Source: Planctomycetales bacterium
Lineage (GTDB): Bacteria; Planctomycetota; Planctomycetia; Pirellulales; Thermoguttaceae
NCBI GenBank assembly: GCA_007119795.1
Contig: SKOZ01000055.1
Coordinates: 1 to 34,268 of the forward strand
DNA length: 34,268 bases
Direction: 5' to 3'
Below, in pieces: positions 26,027-34,071 of this stretch (position 1 is its first letter; each line of letters begins with the position of its first letter). Position numbers and translations under genes: made by a program. The notes beneath the pieces were generated by a model. The model worked only from the letters and a program-made list of their open reading frames with translations, did not search any database and was not told the DNA's origin.

Positions 26027-29000
26027 ATGAAACGCCCCTATCCGCTCCCGTTCCTCTTGGGCTCGCTGGCCGGCACCGCCTGCCTTCTCACCATTCTCGC
26101 GTTCCCGCGGCAGGTGGAGGCCGCCGAGCCGCCACCGCCCGCCGACCTGCCGAGCTTCAGCGGAGTCTATCCCCATCTGGCCGCGCTGGCCGACTCCTAC
26201 AGCGAGAGCGGCATTGGAGCCGTGGTCCCCTGGGCCGACCGCCTCTGGTACGTCAGCTACGTGGCCCACAAGGCCGGCGAGGGCGTGGGGCTCTTCGAAA
26301 TCGCAGCCGACCTCTCGTCGATCCACCGCCGCCCGGAGAGTGTCGTGGGAACACATGCCAACCGCATGATCCACCGCGAGTCGCAGCAGTTGATCATCGG
26401 CCCCTATGCCATCGACCGGGAGGGGAACGTCCGCGTCTTCGAGGACCTCACCGGCGAGCGGCTCACGGCCACCATGCGGCACCTGAGCGACCCGGAAAAC
26501 ATGGTCTACTTCCAGGCCATGGAGGGGAATTTCTATGAGGCCGACGTCCACACCCTGACGGCGCGGCGCCTCTTCGACCTCCGCGAGGTGCTGGAAATGC
26601 AGGGCCGCGCCCACTTCAAGGGTGGCTACACGGCCCAAGGCCGCGTGGTCGTGGCCAACAACAGCTACGGCGGGCGGGACGTGGGGAGCGAACACCCGGC
26701 CGGACCTGGGGCGTACCCGCCGAACGAAGGTCGGCTCGCCGAGTGGGACGGGTCGCGCTGGCAGATCCTCCACCGGACTGCTTTCTGCGACGTGACCACG
26801 GCGGCGGGCATCGAGGCCGTGCCCGACGACGACCGTCCCCTTTACGCCGTCGGCTGGGACCGCCGCAGCATCCTGCTCGACGTCCTCACCGGCGGCGAGT
26901 GGACCACCTACCGGCTCCCCAAGGCAAGCCACAGCTACGACCACGGCTGGTGCACCGAGTGGCCGCGGATCCGCGCCATCGCCCCCGGCAAGCTGATGCT
27001 CGACATGCACGGCCTTTTCTACACGCTCTCGCCCGACTTCGGCGCCGGCAATGCCGGCGGGCTCGAACCGATGGTGACCCACCTGAAGATGGTCCCCGAC
27101 TTCACCGTCTACGGCGACCGGCTGGTGCTCGCGGGCAACGAGAATTCGGTTCTGGGGCACGGCGACCGCTTCGGCGGGCAACCGCAGTCGAATCTCTGGT
27201 TCGGCACCCTCGACGAACTCCGCCTGTGGGGTGATCCCGGCGGCTGGAGCGGTCCCTGGCTCCGCGACGCCGTGTCCGGCGGCCAGCCGAGCGATCCCTT
27301 CTTCATCGGCGGCTTTCCCCACCGCGTCCTCCACGTCCGCCGCGAGGCGGCTCCCATGGCTCCGCTGGCCCGCTGCGGGACCCAGTTCCAGGTCACCGAG
27401 CTGCCGGCTGAGCTGCGGAGGCTGACGGCCGTCTCCATCGACCGCGGCCCCTGGGACCGCCCCGCTCCCCCGTTGGCCTTCACGGTGGATCGGCCGGTCG
27501 CCATCTACCTGGCCGTCCACGATCGCGGCACACCGACCCTCCCCGATGGCTGGGAGCGGACTGCGTTGCGTGCCCGCTGGCAAGCACATACCGGCTTTTC
27601 CGACACGATCTACCGCCGCGAGTTCCCTGCCGGCCGTGTCGACCTTCCCGGGCACGACGGCTACGACGCCGAAGGCGACCTTTACGGGGTTCCGCACCTG
27701 GCCCTCCTCCGCGCTCGGGAAGACGACGGGCCGGTCGCCGTCGAACCCATCCCCGGCCAGCCGGAGGTCCACGTGGTCGATCTGCCCGCCGCGGCCGATT
27801 CGCCCGGTGCGGTCGACTTTCGGCTGGAGGTGGATCGTCGTGGCACGGGCCAATGGGAGGCACTCGGCCAGATCGAGGTCGCGCCGGAGGGCTACGCCCA
27901 CCATATCCTGCCCACCGATCTGGATGCCCGCTGGATGCGAATCGTCCCGGAGGCCGATGTATCCGTCAGCGCCCAGTTCCACTTCACGCCACAGTACCGC
28001 GACCGGGAACCTGAGCGGCGGTTTGCCGCGCTGCCGGCCGTCGACGCCGAACACCCGCGGATCGATGGCGCCGCGATCCCCTTCGCCGACCGCCTTTGGA
28101 TGGTCACGTACGCGTCCGACGCGGAGGGGAACCTCACCGGAGGCGGCCTCTACGAGGTCGACGAGGACGTTCGCCCGGTCCGCCGCAAGGAGTCGATCGA
28201 GGGAAGCTTTGCCAACCGCAAGATAGTCGCCGGACAGTTGAGCCTCGGCCCCCACCTGATCGATGAGGGGGGGACCGTACGGACGGTGGCCGCTCTGGGT
28301 GGAGAAAAGGTCGCCTCCGTAGCCCGCCACCGCGAGCCGGATCGGGTGTACTACCTGACGCTCGACGGGCGGCTGATCGACGCCGACCTTGCGACTCTCC
28401 AAGCGGTGGCCACCATCGACGTGCCCGCCGAGTTGGAGCTCGCCGAGGAGGACCTACTCTTCCAGGCGGCCCACAACCAGTCGGGCACGGTGATCGTCGC
28501 CGCCCGCAGCCGCGACGGCCGCAGCGGCCTCCTGGCCGAATGGGACGGTGCTGCGTGGACATCCATCGACCGCCGGCCGTTCGCCGAAGTCAGCAACCTG
28601 GGGGCCATGAGCGAGCAGGTGGTGGCCCTCGGCTGGGACGAGGCCTCGGCGCTGGTGCGGAGGCGGGAGGGGGCGGGGCGCTGGCGGACGTATCGGCTTC
28701 CCAAGGCCGAAGCCGCCTACGACACCGCCGGCGTGATGCCGGGCCCCCGGCTCCGCGAAGTGGTCACCGAGCGGCTGCTCATGGACCACCACGGACTCTT
28801 CTACGAGGTCTCCGGTCTTCCCTATGCCTGGAGCATCCGCCCCATCGCCACGCACGGGAAGCGCGTGAGCGAGTTCGGTTCCTGGCGGGGGATGCTGATG
28901 CTCTTCGGCGTCGACGCCGCGGCCGGGAGCGGCGGCAATGTGGTCCGCAGCGGCGAGGCGGCCCTCTGGCTGGGGACGGTGGACGACCTCTGGCGGTTCG

Positions 29001-29311
29001 GCCGCCCCCGAGGGAGCGGCGGCCCCTGGAAGGAGACAGCCGTGACCGCGGGCGAACCGTCCGATCCCTTCCTGATGACCTGCTTCGAGCACCAGCGGCT
29101 GGTCGCGACCAACCACGGCGAGGAGGTGGTGACGATCCACATCGAGATCGACGCCACCGTGGACGCGGCGGCTTGGGGGAGCTACGCCCGGCTGGTCGTG
29201 GATCCCGGCGCCTCGGCGGAGCATGTCTTTCCCGCCGGCTTCGCCGCCCATTGGGCCCGCCTCACCGTCGACCGCGCCGCCGTGCTCTCGGCCGAGTTCG
29301 AGTTCGAGTGA
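26027..29311 (+). CDS. Large exported protein made of two copies of a propeller-plus-sandwich unit
   Basis: A 1094-residue protein with a signal peptide (MKRPYPLPFLLGSLAGTACLLTILAF...VEAAE). It contains an internal duplication. VVPWADRLWYVSYV (about residue 65) matches AIPFADRLWMVTYA (about 682). LMLDMHGLFYTLSP (about 325) matches LLMDHHGLFYEVSG (about 917). NLWFGTLDELRLWGDPGGWSGPW...QPSDPF matches ALWLGTVDDLWRFGRPRGSGGPW...EPSDPF (about 420 and 1010). Both copies end in a similar beta-rich tail, ARWMRIVPEADVSVSAQFHF and AHWARLTVDRAAVLSAEFEFE. Copy 1 carries an extra module (about 470-600, including RPVAIYLAVHDRGTPTLPDGW) between propeller and tail. No catalytic motif is recognised; binding or hydrolysis of surface polymers is possible. 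It is a single rightward gene whose stop abuts the stop of the convergent membrane-protein gene. Confidence 0.85.
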   Translation: MKRPYPLPFLLGSLAGTACLLTILAFPRQVEAAEPPPPADLPSFSGVYPHLAALADSYSESGIGAVVPWADRLWYVSYVAHKAGEGVGLFEIAADLSSIHRRPESVVGTHANRMIHRESQQLIIGPYAIDREGNVRVFEDLTGERLTATMRHLSDPENMVYFQAMEGNFYEADVHTLTARRLFDLREVLEMQGRAHFKGGYTAQGRVVVANNSYGGRDVGSEHPAGPGAYPPNEGRLAEWDGSRWQILHRTAFCDVTTAAGIEAVPDDDRPLYAVGWDRRSILLDVLTGGEWTTYRLPKASHSYDHGWCTEWPRIRAIAPGKLMLDMHGLFYTLSPDFGAGNAGGLEPMVTHLKMVPDFTVYGDRLVLAGNENSVLGHGDRFGGQPQSNLWFGTLDELRLWGDPGGWSGPWLRDAVSGGQPSDPFFIGGFPHRVLHVRREAAPMAPLARCGTQFQVTELPAELRRLTAVSIDRGPWDRPAPPLAFTVDRPVAIYLAVHDRGTPTLPDGWERTALRARWQAHTGFSDTIYRREFPAGRVDLPGHDGYDAEGDLYGVPHLALLRAREDDGPVAVEPIPGQPEVHVVDLPAAADSPGAVDFRLEVDRRGTGQWEALGQIEVAPEGYAHHILPTDLDARWMRIVPEADVSVSAQFHFTPQYRDREPERRFAALPAVDAEHPRIDGAAIPFADRLWMVTYASDAEGNLTGGGLYEVDEDVRPVRRKESIEGSFANRKIVAGQLSLGPHLIDEGGTVRTVAALGGEKVASVARHREPDRVYYLTLDGRLIDADLATLQAVATIDVPAELELAEEDLLFQAAHNQSGTVIVAARSRDGRSGLLAEWDGAAWTSIDRRPFAEVSNLGAMSEQVVALGWDEASALVRRREGAGRWRTYRLPKAEAAYDTAGVMPGPRLREVVTERLLMDHHGLFYEVSGLPYAWSIRPIATHGKRVSEFGSWRGMLMLFGVDAAAGSGGNVVRSGEAALWLGTVDDLWRFGRPRGSGGPWKETAVTAGEPSDPFLMTCFEHQRLVATNHGEEVVTIHIEIDATVDAAAWGSYARLVVDPGASAEHVFPAGFAAHWARLTVDRAAVLSAEFEFE

Positions 29312-29686
29312 TTAATCCTCTCCGCCCAACAGGCCCGCGATGACATGTGCGGCGATCCACAGGCCCGCGGCGCCGCCCAAGAGTACCATGGCGTAGCGGG
29401 TCCAGTGCGCCAGGGTGGCCGGCTCGCCGTGGGCCGTGCGGCCGCTCAGGTAGGCGACGTCGGCATAGCGCACGGCGAGGAGGAGCACGACGGTAACCCA
29501 ATAGACGGCGTCGGCCGCGGAGAGCGCATCGGGCCGCTCCTGGATGATCACCAGGGCGCAGAGGGCGAGGATCGCGTTGCCGAGCATTACCCAAAAGACC
29601 CTTGCCAGGCAGCCGAGCGGCTGGTGGCCGGAGGGGAGGACTTCCGCTTGCGGAGGAGCCGGGGTTTCTTGGCTGTTCCTGGTCAT
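29312..29686 (-). CDS. Small three-helix membrane protein, unknown function
   Basis: A 124-residue protein with a polar N-terminus and three membrane segments at about 31-48, 58-78 and 99-120 (FWVMLGNAILALCALVII, AVYWVTVVLLLAVRYADVAYL, AMVLLGGAAGLWIAAHVIAGLL). No motif is recognised. ATG 29686 is chosen because the protein starts compactly there; the open frame extends upstream to 29818 with low-complexity, non-protein-like sequence. No strong ribosome site is visible. Its TAA (29312-29314 on the plus strand) directly abuts the TGA of the preceding convergent gene, so the transcripts must overlap or end within coding sequence. Confidence 0.72.
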   Translation of the reverse strand: MTRNSQETPAPPQAEVLPSGHQPLGCLARVFWVMLGNAILALCALVIIQERPDALSAADAVYWVTVVLLLAVRYADVAYLSGRTAHGEPATLAHWTRYAMVLLGGAAGLWIAAHVIAGLLGGED

Positions 29687-29893
29687 GGAGGTGTCACTTC
29701 TTGGTCGTCGGTGAGCGTGAACCGCGGCACCGGCCCACAGGGGGGCCGCCAGATCCAGCCTGCACCGACGGCTGGTCGGCCTCCCATGGCGTGCCGCGGG
29801 CGGCCGTTCCGCAACCATAGCCTGCCTGCCCCCCCATGCAGGCCACGCGTCCGGAAACGATCGCTGGTAAGAGGACGTAGGGTCGCAGGCGGC

Positions 29894-30364
29894 TTACAAG
29901 AGAAAACGGCAGAGGACCGTACAGGCGTCGGCAGCGGAGTGGAAGACGACCGCGCGTGGGTGCGGCTCATTGGGCGCAATGGTCGAGTAGGGCAATCCGC
30001 CGCAGGGTCGCTCAGAGGGCGGAGGCGAGGAGGACGATTCCCAGCGCGGGAGTCGCCGCGGCAACTCCAGTGCCCCTACCGCGGGGAGGGTGGGGTTGGT
30101 TGCAGGCTCGGCAGGAGTGGGAGGGAGACAGCCGGCGCCGCGGGGGACGAATTGGAGCAGCCCCGATACGCCGGCCGCAGTGGCTTCCGAAACGCGCTGC
30201 TCCGCCGCAACGGACACGCCGGCACCCCCCGGCAGGGCAAGGAGAGCCGGCAACAGCCCGACGGTAAGTGACACCCGCACACTCCACGATCTTAGAACGC
30301 ACTGCCGTTCGTCGGTGGTCTCGCCGTACACGGTCTCGTCCTGTTTCGATGGGGAGGAATTCAT
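29894..30364 (-). CDS. Doubtful small exported protein
   Basis: An open frame of about 156 residues. After about 28 polar residues it has a signal-like helix (VRVSLTVGLLPALLALPGGAGVSVAAE), then a proline-rich, low-complexity remainder with no recognised domain. The ATG at 30364 has only a distant GGAG (about 13 bases). Residue use after the helix is not convincing, and the downstream part could be a chance open frame. It may be a degraded or fast-evolving secreted protein. Confidence 0.25.
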   Translation of the reverse strand: MNSSPSKQDETVYGETTDERQCVLRSWSVRVSLTVGLLPALLALPGGAGVSVAAEQRVSEATAAGVSGLLQFVPRGAGCLPPTPAEPATNPTLPAVGALELPRRLPRWESSSSPPPSERPCGGLPYSTIAPNEPHPRAVVFHSAADACTVLCRFLL

Positions 30365-30446
30365 GCCGTTACGGAGTCTCCAGAAAGAACCGAGCCGCAT
30401 GCCCCTGCCGCGGACTAGTAAAGACACACCAAACCAGGTGTTCTAG
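30363..30446 (+). CDS. Doubtful 27-residue peptide with strong ribosome-binding site
   Basis: ATG 30363 is preceded by GGGGAGGA at 30351-30358, one of the strongest Shine-Dalgarno matches in the window, and encodes 27 residues starting MPLRSLQKEPSRM. It overlaps the start of the doubtful leftward frame, and both cannot readily be functional. It lies about 170 bases before the kinase gene, so a leader peptide is conceivable. Confidence 0.2.
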   Translation: MPLRSLQKEPSRMPLPRTSKDTPNQVF

Positions 30447-30532
30447 CACCTAGCCCTACAAATACACCAAACGCCAGCAGAAAGTGGTCTGCAAAGTATA
30501 CCCCTTTTGACCGGGACGGTCGATGCCCTCGG

Positions 30533-30562
30533 TTGGCGGCGGGGGGCGATGGCGACTACGAT
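30533..30562 (+). promoter_or_regulatory. Promoter-like pair for the Ser/Thr kinase gene
   Basis: TTGGCG (30533-30538) and TACGAT (30557-30562) lie 18 bases apart, each matching 4 of 6 consensus bases. A start near 30569 leaves a leader of about 45 bases before ATG 30614. Confidence 0.4.
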
Positions 30563-30613
30563 GAAGGAGGCACGTGACATCGGTTCCTCCTCATCGATTG
30601 GCGGAGTCGGGCC

Positions 30614-32560
30614 ATGGAAGTGGAACAACTCGGACCGTATCGGATCGGCCGCAGGATCGGGCGCGGCGGCATGGGAGCGGTCTACGAGGCCGTCAACCAA
30701 CTGACGGGCGAAGCTGCTGCCGTCAAGATTCTCGCTCCCGCGTTCGGCAACCAGGAGGGATTCCGCCACCGTTTCGAGGCGGAGATCGAGACCCTTCGCA
30801 AGCTGAACCACCCGAACATCGTGCGGCTCTTCGGTTTCGGCCAGCAGGGGGAGCATCTCTACTACGCCATGGAACTAGTCGACGGCACGAGCCTCGAGGA
30901 TGAGATTCGCCAGGGGCGCCGCTTTCCTTGGCGCGAGGTGGCCGAGATCGGCATCGCCATGTCGCGGGCGCTCCGCCATGCCCACGACCGCGGTGTCGTC
31001 CACCGCGACATCAAGCCGGCAAACCTCCTCTTGGACCGCGATGGAGCCGTTAAACTCTCCGATTTCGGCATCGCACGCCTCTTTGGTGGTATGGGACTGA
31101 CGGCAGCCGGGAGCGTCATCGGCACGGTCGAGTACATGCCGCCGGAACAAGCCGACGGCCGCCCCGTCGACCCGCGCAGCGACCTCTACAGCCTCGGCGG
31201 CGTACTCTACGCCCTTCTTGCCGGCCGCCCCCCACTGGTGGGCCGCGCACTCGCCGAAGTCATCGACAAACAGCGCCACGAGATCCCTCAGCCGGTGCGG
31301 ACCTATGCCCCGGATACGCCGGAGGAATTGGAGGCGATCCTCGCCCACCTTCTCGAGAAGGAGCCCCACCGGCGTCCCGTGAATGCCACGTTGCTGGCCA
31401 AGCGACTGCAGGCGATGGTCCACGCCCTCTCTGTGCGGCACGACACTGCGACGGACCCCCCCGCCGAAGCACCGCCGCAGACGGCGGAGGGAGAGACCTG
31501 CGGCTTCCAGCTCAGGCATTCCGACTCGGTCCCGACGCCGTCGAACGCAGATTCCAGCGGGGAGTTCCCTTCCACCCGATTGATGGGCGACTCGAATCCG
31601 CCAGCCGTCGCTGTACCCCCGGCGTTCGAACCGGGTACTTCGCCTCCGGCGTCCGAGGCGCCACGCGAGGCAGCGCAGCAGAAAGGCGCAGCGACGCAAG
31701 CCGGCGAGTCGGCTCCGCCGTCGGTCGAGGCAAAGAGCACCTCGACTCGCTTTGCGGTCGCGCGCCAAGTCACCGCAGGCGGTGAGGCCGCGACGATCGG
31801 GGAGGCGGCCCCCCCCGCCGACCGATTCACCGCTGTTGCCGAAGAAGACCTCGACCGGCCAGCCACCGACGAGGACCACCACCCGCTGATCTCCTGGCAG
31901 ACCTGGGTGCTGGTGGCAGCCCTGCTCACCTTGGGCGGGATCGCCTGGTGGTCGTTTCAGCCCTACTCGGCCGACGACCTCTACGAGCGCATCGCCGCGC
32001 GGACCCGCAGCGGCGACACCGCCGCCCTGCTCGACGCCGAAGCCGAAATCCGCGAGTTCCTCGGGCGTTTCCCCAATGACCCCCGAGGCGATTCGCTCCG
32101 CGAGGACCTCCAAGAGATCGAGCTCGTGCGGCTCGACCGGCAAATGCAGCTTCGACTCCGCGGAGTCCGGGGGGGCGAGGGGCTGCTCCCCGTCGAACGC
32201 GATTATCTGGAAGCGATGAACTACCTGCGCCTGGTCCCGGAGCTGGGAATGGCGCGTCTTGAGGCGATCGTCGATCTCTATGGTCCGCGAACCGACCCGA
32301 AGAGCCGCAGCGGCCAATGCGTCGAGCTGGCCCGCCGCCAGCTCGAGCAGATCCACCGGCAATTGGCCGCCCAGGCCGAAGAGCGCCTCGAGACGATCCA
32401 CGAACGCCTCGACCAGGCCGATCGCCTGGAGGCCGGCAATCCCGACCAGGCGGATGCCATGCGGCGGGCCGTCGTCGAGCTATTTGCCGACAAACCGTGG
32501 GCCGCCCCGGCCGTGGCGCGGGCCCGCGCGGCCCTCCGTGCCGCCGGCAGCGAAGAATAG
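30614..32560 (+). CDS. Transmembrane Hanks-type serine/threonine protein kinase
   Basis: A 648-residue receptor-like kinase. The kinase domain (about 8-270) is complete: glycine loop IGRGGMGAVYEA (15-26), Lys 38 in AVKIL, Glu 57, HRDIKPANLLL (catalytic Asp 132), DFG at 150-152, GTVEYMPPEQ and DLYSLGGVLYALLAGRPP. A proline- and serine-rich, probably disordered linker of about 150 residues follows, then one membrane segment (430-447). The roughly 200 residues outside the membrane are charged and helical, without a recognised sensor domain such as PASTA. The family phosphorylates Ser/Thr on cytoplasmic targets in response to envelope signals. ATG 30614 has GGAG seven bases upstream. It stands alone, with hemB 200 bases downstream. 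Confidence 0.95.
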   Translation: MEVEQLGPYRIGRRIGRGGMGAVYEAVNQLTGEAAAVKILAPAFGNQEGFRHRFEAEIETLRKLNHPNIVRLFGFGQQGEHLYYAMELVDGTSLEDEIRQGRRFPWREVAEIGIAMSRALRHAHDRGVVHRDIKPANLLLDRDGAVKLSDFGIARLFGGMGLTAAGSVIGTVEYMPPEQADGRPVDPRSDLYSLGGVLYALLAGRPPLVGRALAEVIDKQRHEIPQPVRTYAPDTPEELEAILAHLLEKEPHRRPVNATLLAKRLQAMVHALSVRHDTATDPPAEAPPQTAEGETCGFQLRHSDSVPTPSNADSSGEFPSTRLMGDSNPPAVAVPPAFEPGTSPPASEAPREAAQQKGAATQAGESAPPSVEAKSTSTRFAVARQVTAGGEAATIGEAAPPADRFTAVAEEDLDRPATDEDHHPLISWQTWVLVAALLTLGGIAWWSFQPYSADDLYERIAARTRSGDTAALLDAEAEIREFLGRFPNDPRGDSLREDLQEIELVRLDRQMQLRLRGVRGGEGLLPVERDYLEAMNYLRLVPELGMARLEAIVDLYGPRTDPKSRSGQCVELARRQLEQIHRQLAAQAEERLETIHERLDQADRLEAGNPDQADAMRRAVVELFADKPWAAPAVARARAALRAAGSEE

Positions 32561-32692
32561 AGTGCACTCACCGCAGAAGAAGACGGACCGCGGCTCCGCT
32601 CCGAAGAGGCCAAGTACCCACCGCCGGTCGTGCACGGCCCCGCACGGAATAGCGATTCTGCGGATTTCCGGGTGCGTCGGGCGGCGCTCCGG

Positions 32693-32721
32693 TTGACCGC
32701 CGATGTCTCTGCGGGTATGGA
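32693..32721 (+). promoter_or_regulatory. Promoter-like pair for hemB
   Basis: TTGACC (32693-32698) matches the -35 consensus at 5 of 6 positions. A weak -10, TATGGA (32716-32721), follows after 17 bases. A start near 32728 fits initiation at TTG 32764 and excludes an upstream in-frame TTG at 32722. Confidence 0.3.
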
Positions 32722-32763
32722 TTGCACCTGTTGCGCCTTGCTCAACCGTTTGGAGCCCCCGCC

Positions 32764-33813
32764 TTGACCGATTCGCACGAACGCCCGGAATCGCCGCCCG
32801 AGACCGTCGAGAACCCCGGCCGCTTCCCTACGGTGCGGCTGCGGCGGCTCCGCTATCAACCCGCGGTGCGGCGGCTCGTCCGCCGGGTGCGGCCGGCGGC
32901 GGAGGCGCTGATCCTGCCGCTCTTCGTCCGCCCTGGCCGCGGGGTGCGGCAGCCGATCGGGGCGATGCCCGGCATCTTCCAGTTCTCACCGGACACGTTG
33001 GCCGAAGAGGTCGCCGAGGCGGCCGCGATGGGGATCGGTGGGGTGATCCTCTTCGGCATCCCCGCAGAGAAGGACGCCCGCGGCAGCGAGGCCCTCTCCG
33101 CCGAGGGAATCGTCCCCCAAGCCCTGGCTGCAGCCCGGCAGGCCGCTCCCGGAATGCTCCTAATCAGCGACCTCTGCCTCTGCGAATACACGGACCACGG
33201 GCACTGCGGCCCTTTGAGCGAGGCGACCGGGCGGGCCGAGGTGGACAACGACACCACGCTGGCCCTGCTCGCCGAGCAGGCGGTGATCCACGCCCGCGCC
33301 GGTGCCGATCTGATCGCCCCCAGCGGGATGATGGACGGCATGGTGGGGGCCGTCCGCAGCGCGCTCGACGGGGCCGGCTTCGCCCACCTGCCCATCATGA
33401 GCTATGCGGCCAAGTACGCCAGCGGCTATTACGGTCCCTTCCGCGAAGCCGCCGAGAGCGCCCCGGCGTTCGGCGACCGCCGCAGCTACCAGATGGACCC
33501 GGCGGCCGCCCGCGGGCAGGCGCTCCGCGAGGTCGAGCTCGATCTGGCCGAAGGGGCCGACCTCGTGATGGTCAAGCCGGCGCTGGCGTATCTCGACGTC
33601 ATCGCTGCGGTCCGCCGCCGCTGGCCCGGCGTGCCCCTGGCCGCCTACAACGTCTCCGGTGAATACAGTATGGTCAAAGCCGCCGCGGAGCGGGGTTGGC
33701 TCGACGAGCGCGCCGTCGTCCTGGAGAGCCTCACAGCCATCGCCCGCGCCGGCGCCGACATCATCCTCACCTACTGGGCCAAAGACGCCGCCCGCTGGCT
33801 CCGCGAGGGATGA
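32764..33813 (+). CDS. hemB: Delta-aminolevulinic acid dehydratase (porphobilinogen synthase), zinc type
   Basis: A 349-residue enzyme that condenses two 5-aminolevulinate molecules to porphobilinogen, the second committed step of haem and tetrapyrrole synthesis in the cytoplasm. The family start RLRRLRYQPAVRRLVRRV and LILPLFVRPG is present. The active-site zinc cysteines are all present in DLCLCEYTDHGHCG (Cys 138, 140, 148), so it is the zinc-dependent form. Catalytic lysines are Lys 217 (SYAAKYAS) and Lys 271 (MVKPALAYLD). APSGMMDGMVGAVR and YNVSGEYSM are also typical. There is no ATG or GTG at the expected start; TTG 32764 has GGAG eight bases upstream and is preferred over TTG 32722. It may be partly read through from the kinase gene. 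A hairpin follows the stop. Confidence 0.96.
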   Translation: MTDSHERPESPPETVENPGRFPTVRLRRLRYQPAVRRLVRRVRPAAEALILPLFVRPGRGVRQPIGAMPGIFQFSPDTLAEEVAEAAAMGIGGVILFGIPAEKDARGSEALSAEGIVPQALAAARQAAPGMLLISDLCLCEYTDHGHCGPLSEATGRAEVDNDTTLALLAEQAVIHARAGADLIAPSGMMDGMVGAVRSALDGAGFAHLPIMSYAAKYASGYYGPFREAAESAPAFGDRRSYQMDPAAARGQALREVELDLAEGADLVMVKPALAYLDVIAAVRRRWPGVPLAAYNVSGEYSMVKAAAERGWLDERAVVLESLTAIARAGADIILTYWAKDAARWLREG

Positions 33814-33823
33814 ACAGCCGAGC

Positions 33824-33868
33824 CTATCGTAGGCGGCACAGGGCCTGTGCCGCCCCGGCGGACGATAG
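33824..33868. terminator. Long compound hairpin downstream of hemB
   Basis: GGCGGCACAGG (33832-33842) and CCTGTGCCGCC (33844-33854) are perfect 11-base inverted arms with a single central base. CTATCGT (33824-33830) and ACGATAG (33862-33868) add a further seven pairs outside. It begins 11 bases after the hemB stop. There is no T-run, so it could be a terminator or a palindromic repeat element. Confidence 0.5.
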
Positions 33869-33894
33869 ACGCGGCGAATTCCTGGAGACCGACG

Positions 33895-34071
33895 ATGGCG
33901 AACCACGACGAGGCCGCTCCCGGGAACGAAGCGCCGCAGGACCGTCCTTTTCCAGCCCTCGCCGCTGGTCGAGACGATTGCAGAGGCGACCGGACCGAGG
34001 GGGTCCCGGCCAGGGAAGTGCCACCCGATCGCAGACGTGCCGCTCCACCCCGAAGGAGAATCCTCGAATGA
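33895..34071 (+). CDS. Possible small protein coupled to the next gene
   Basis: A 58-residue open frame starting MANHDEAAPGNEAPQDRP. TGGAG lies about seven bases before the ATG, and the TGA overlaps the next gene's ATG (34068-34071), as in translational coupling. The second half is arginine- and proline-rich, with rarer codons than in nearby genes (AGA, CGA, AGG), which weakens the case. No domain is recognised. Confidence 0.35.
   Translation: MANHDEAAPGNEAPQDRPFPALAAGRDDCRGDRTEGVPAREVPPDRRRAAPPRRRILE

Larger units (their letters stand above)
29687..30532. other. Gene-poor region, about 850 bases
   Basis: No confident gene lies here. Two weak candidates overlap: a leftward frame with a signal-like helix (29894-30364) and a tiny rightward frame with a strong ribosome site (30363-30446). 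The right part is less GC-rich than its surroundings and holds a 9-base direct repeat, ACACCAAAC at 30426-30434 and 30464-30472. No tRNA or known structured RNA is seen. Confidence 0.45.

Noticed and set aside
26018..28402. An open frame of 794 codons antisense to the duplicated propeller gene
   Set aside because: No start signals or domain; the opposite strand has a signal peptide and an ordered internal repeat, so it is the coding strand.
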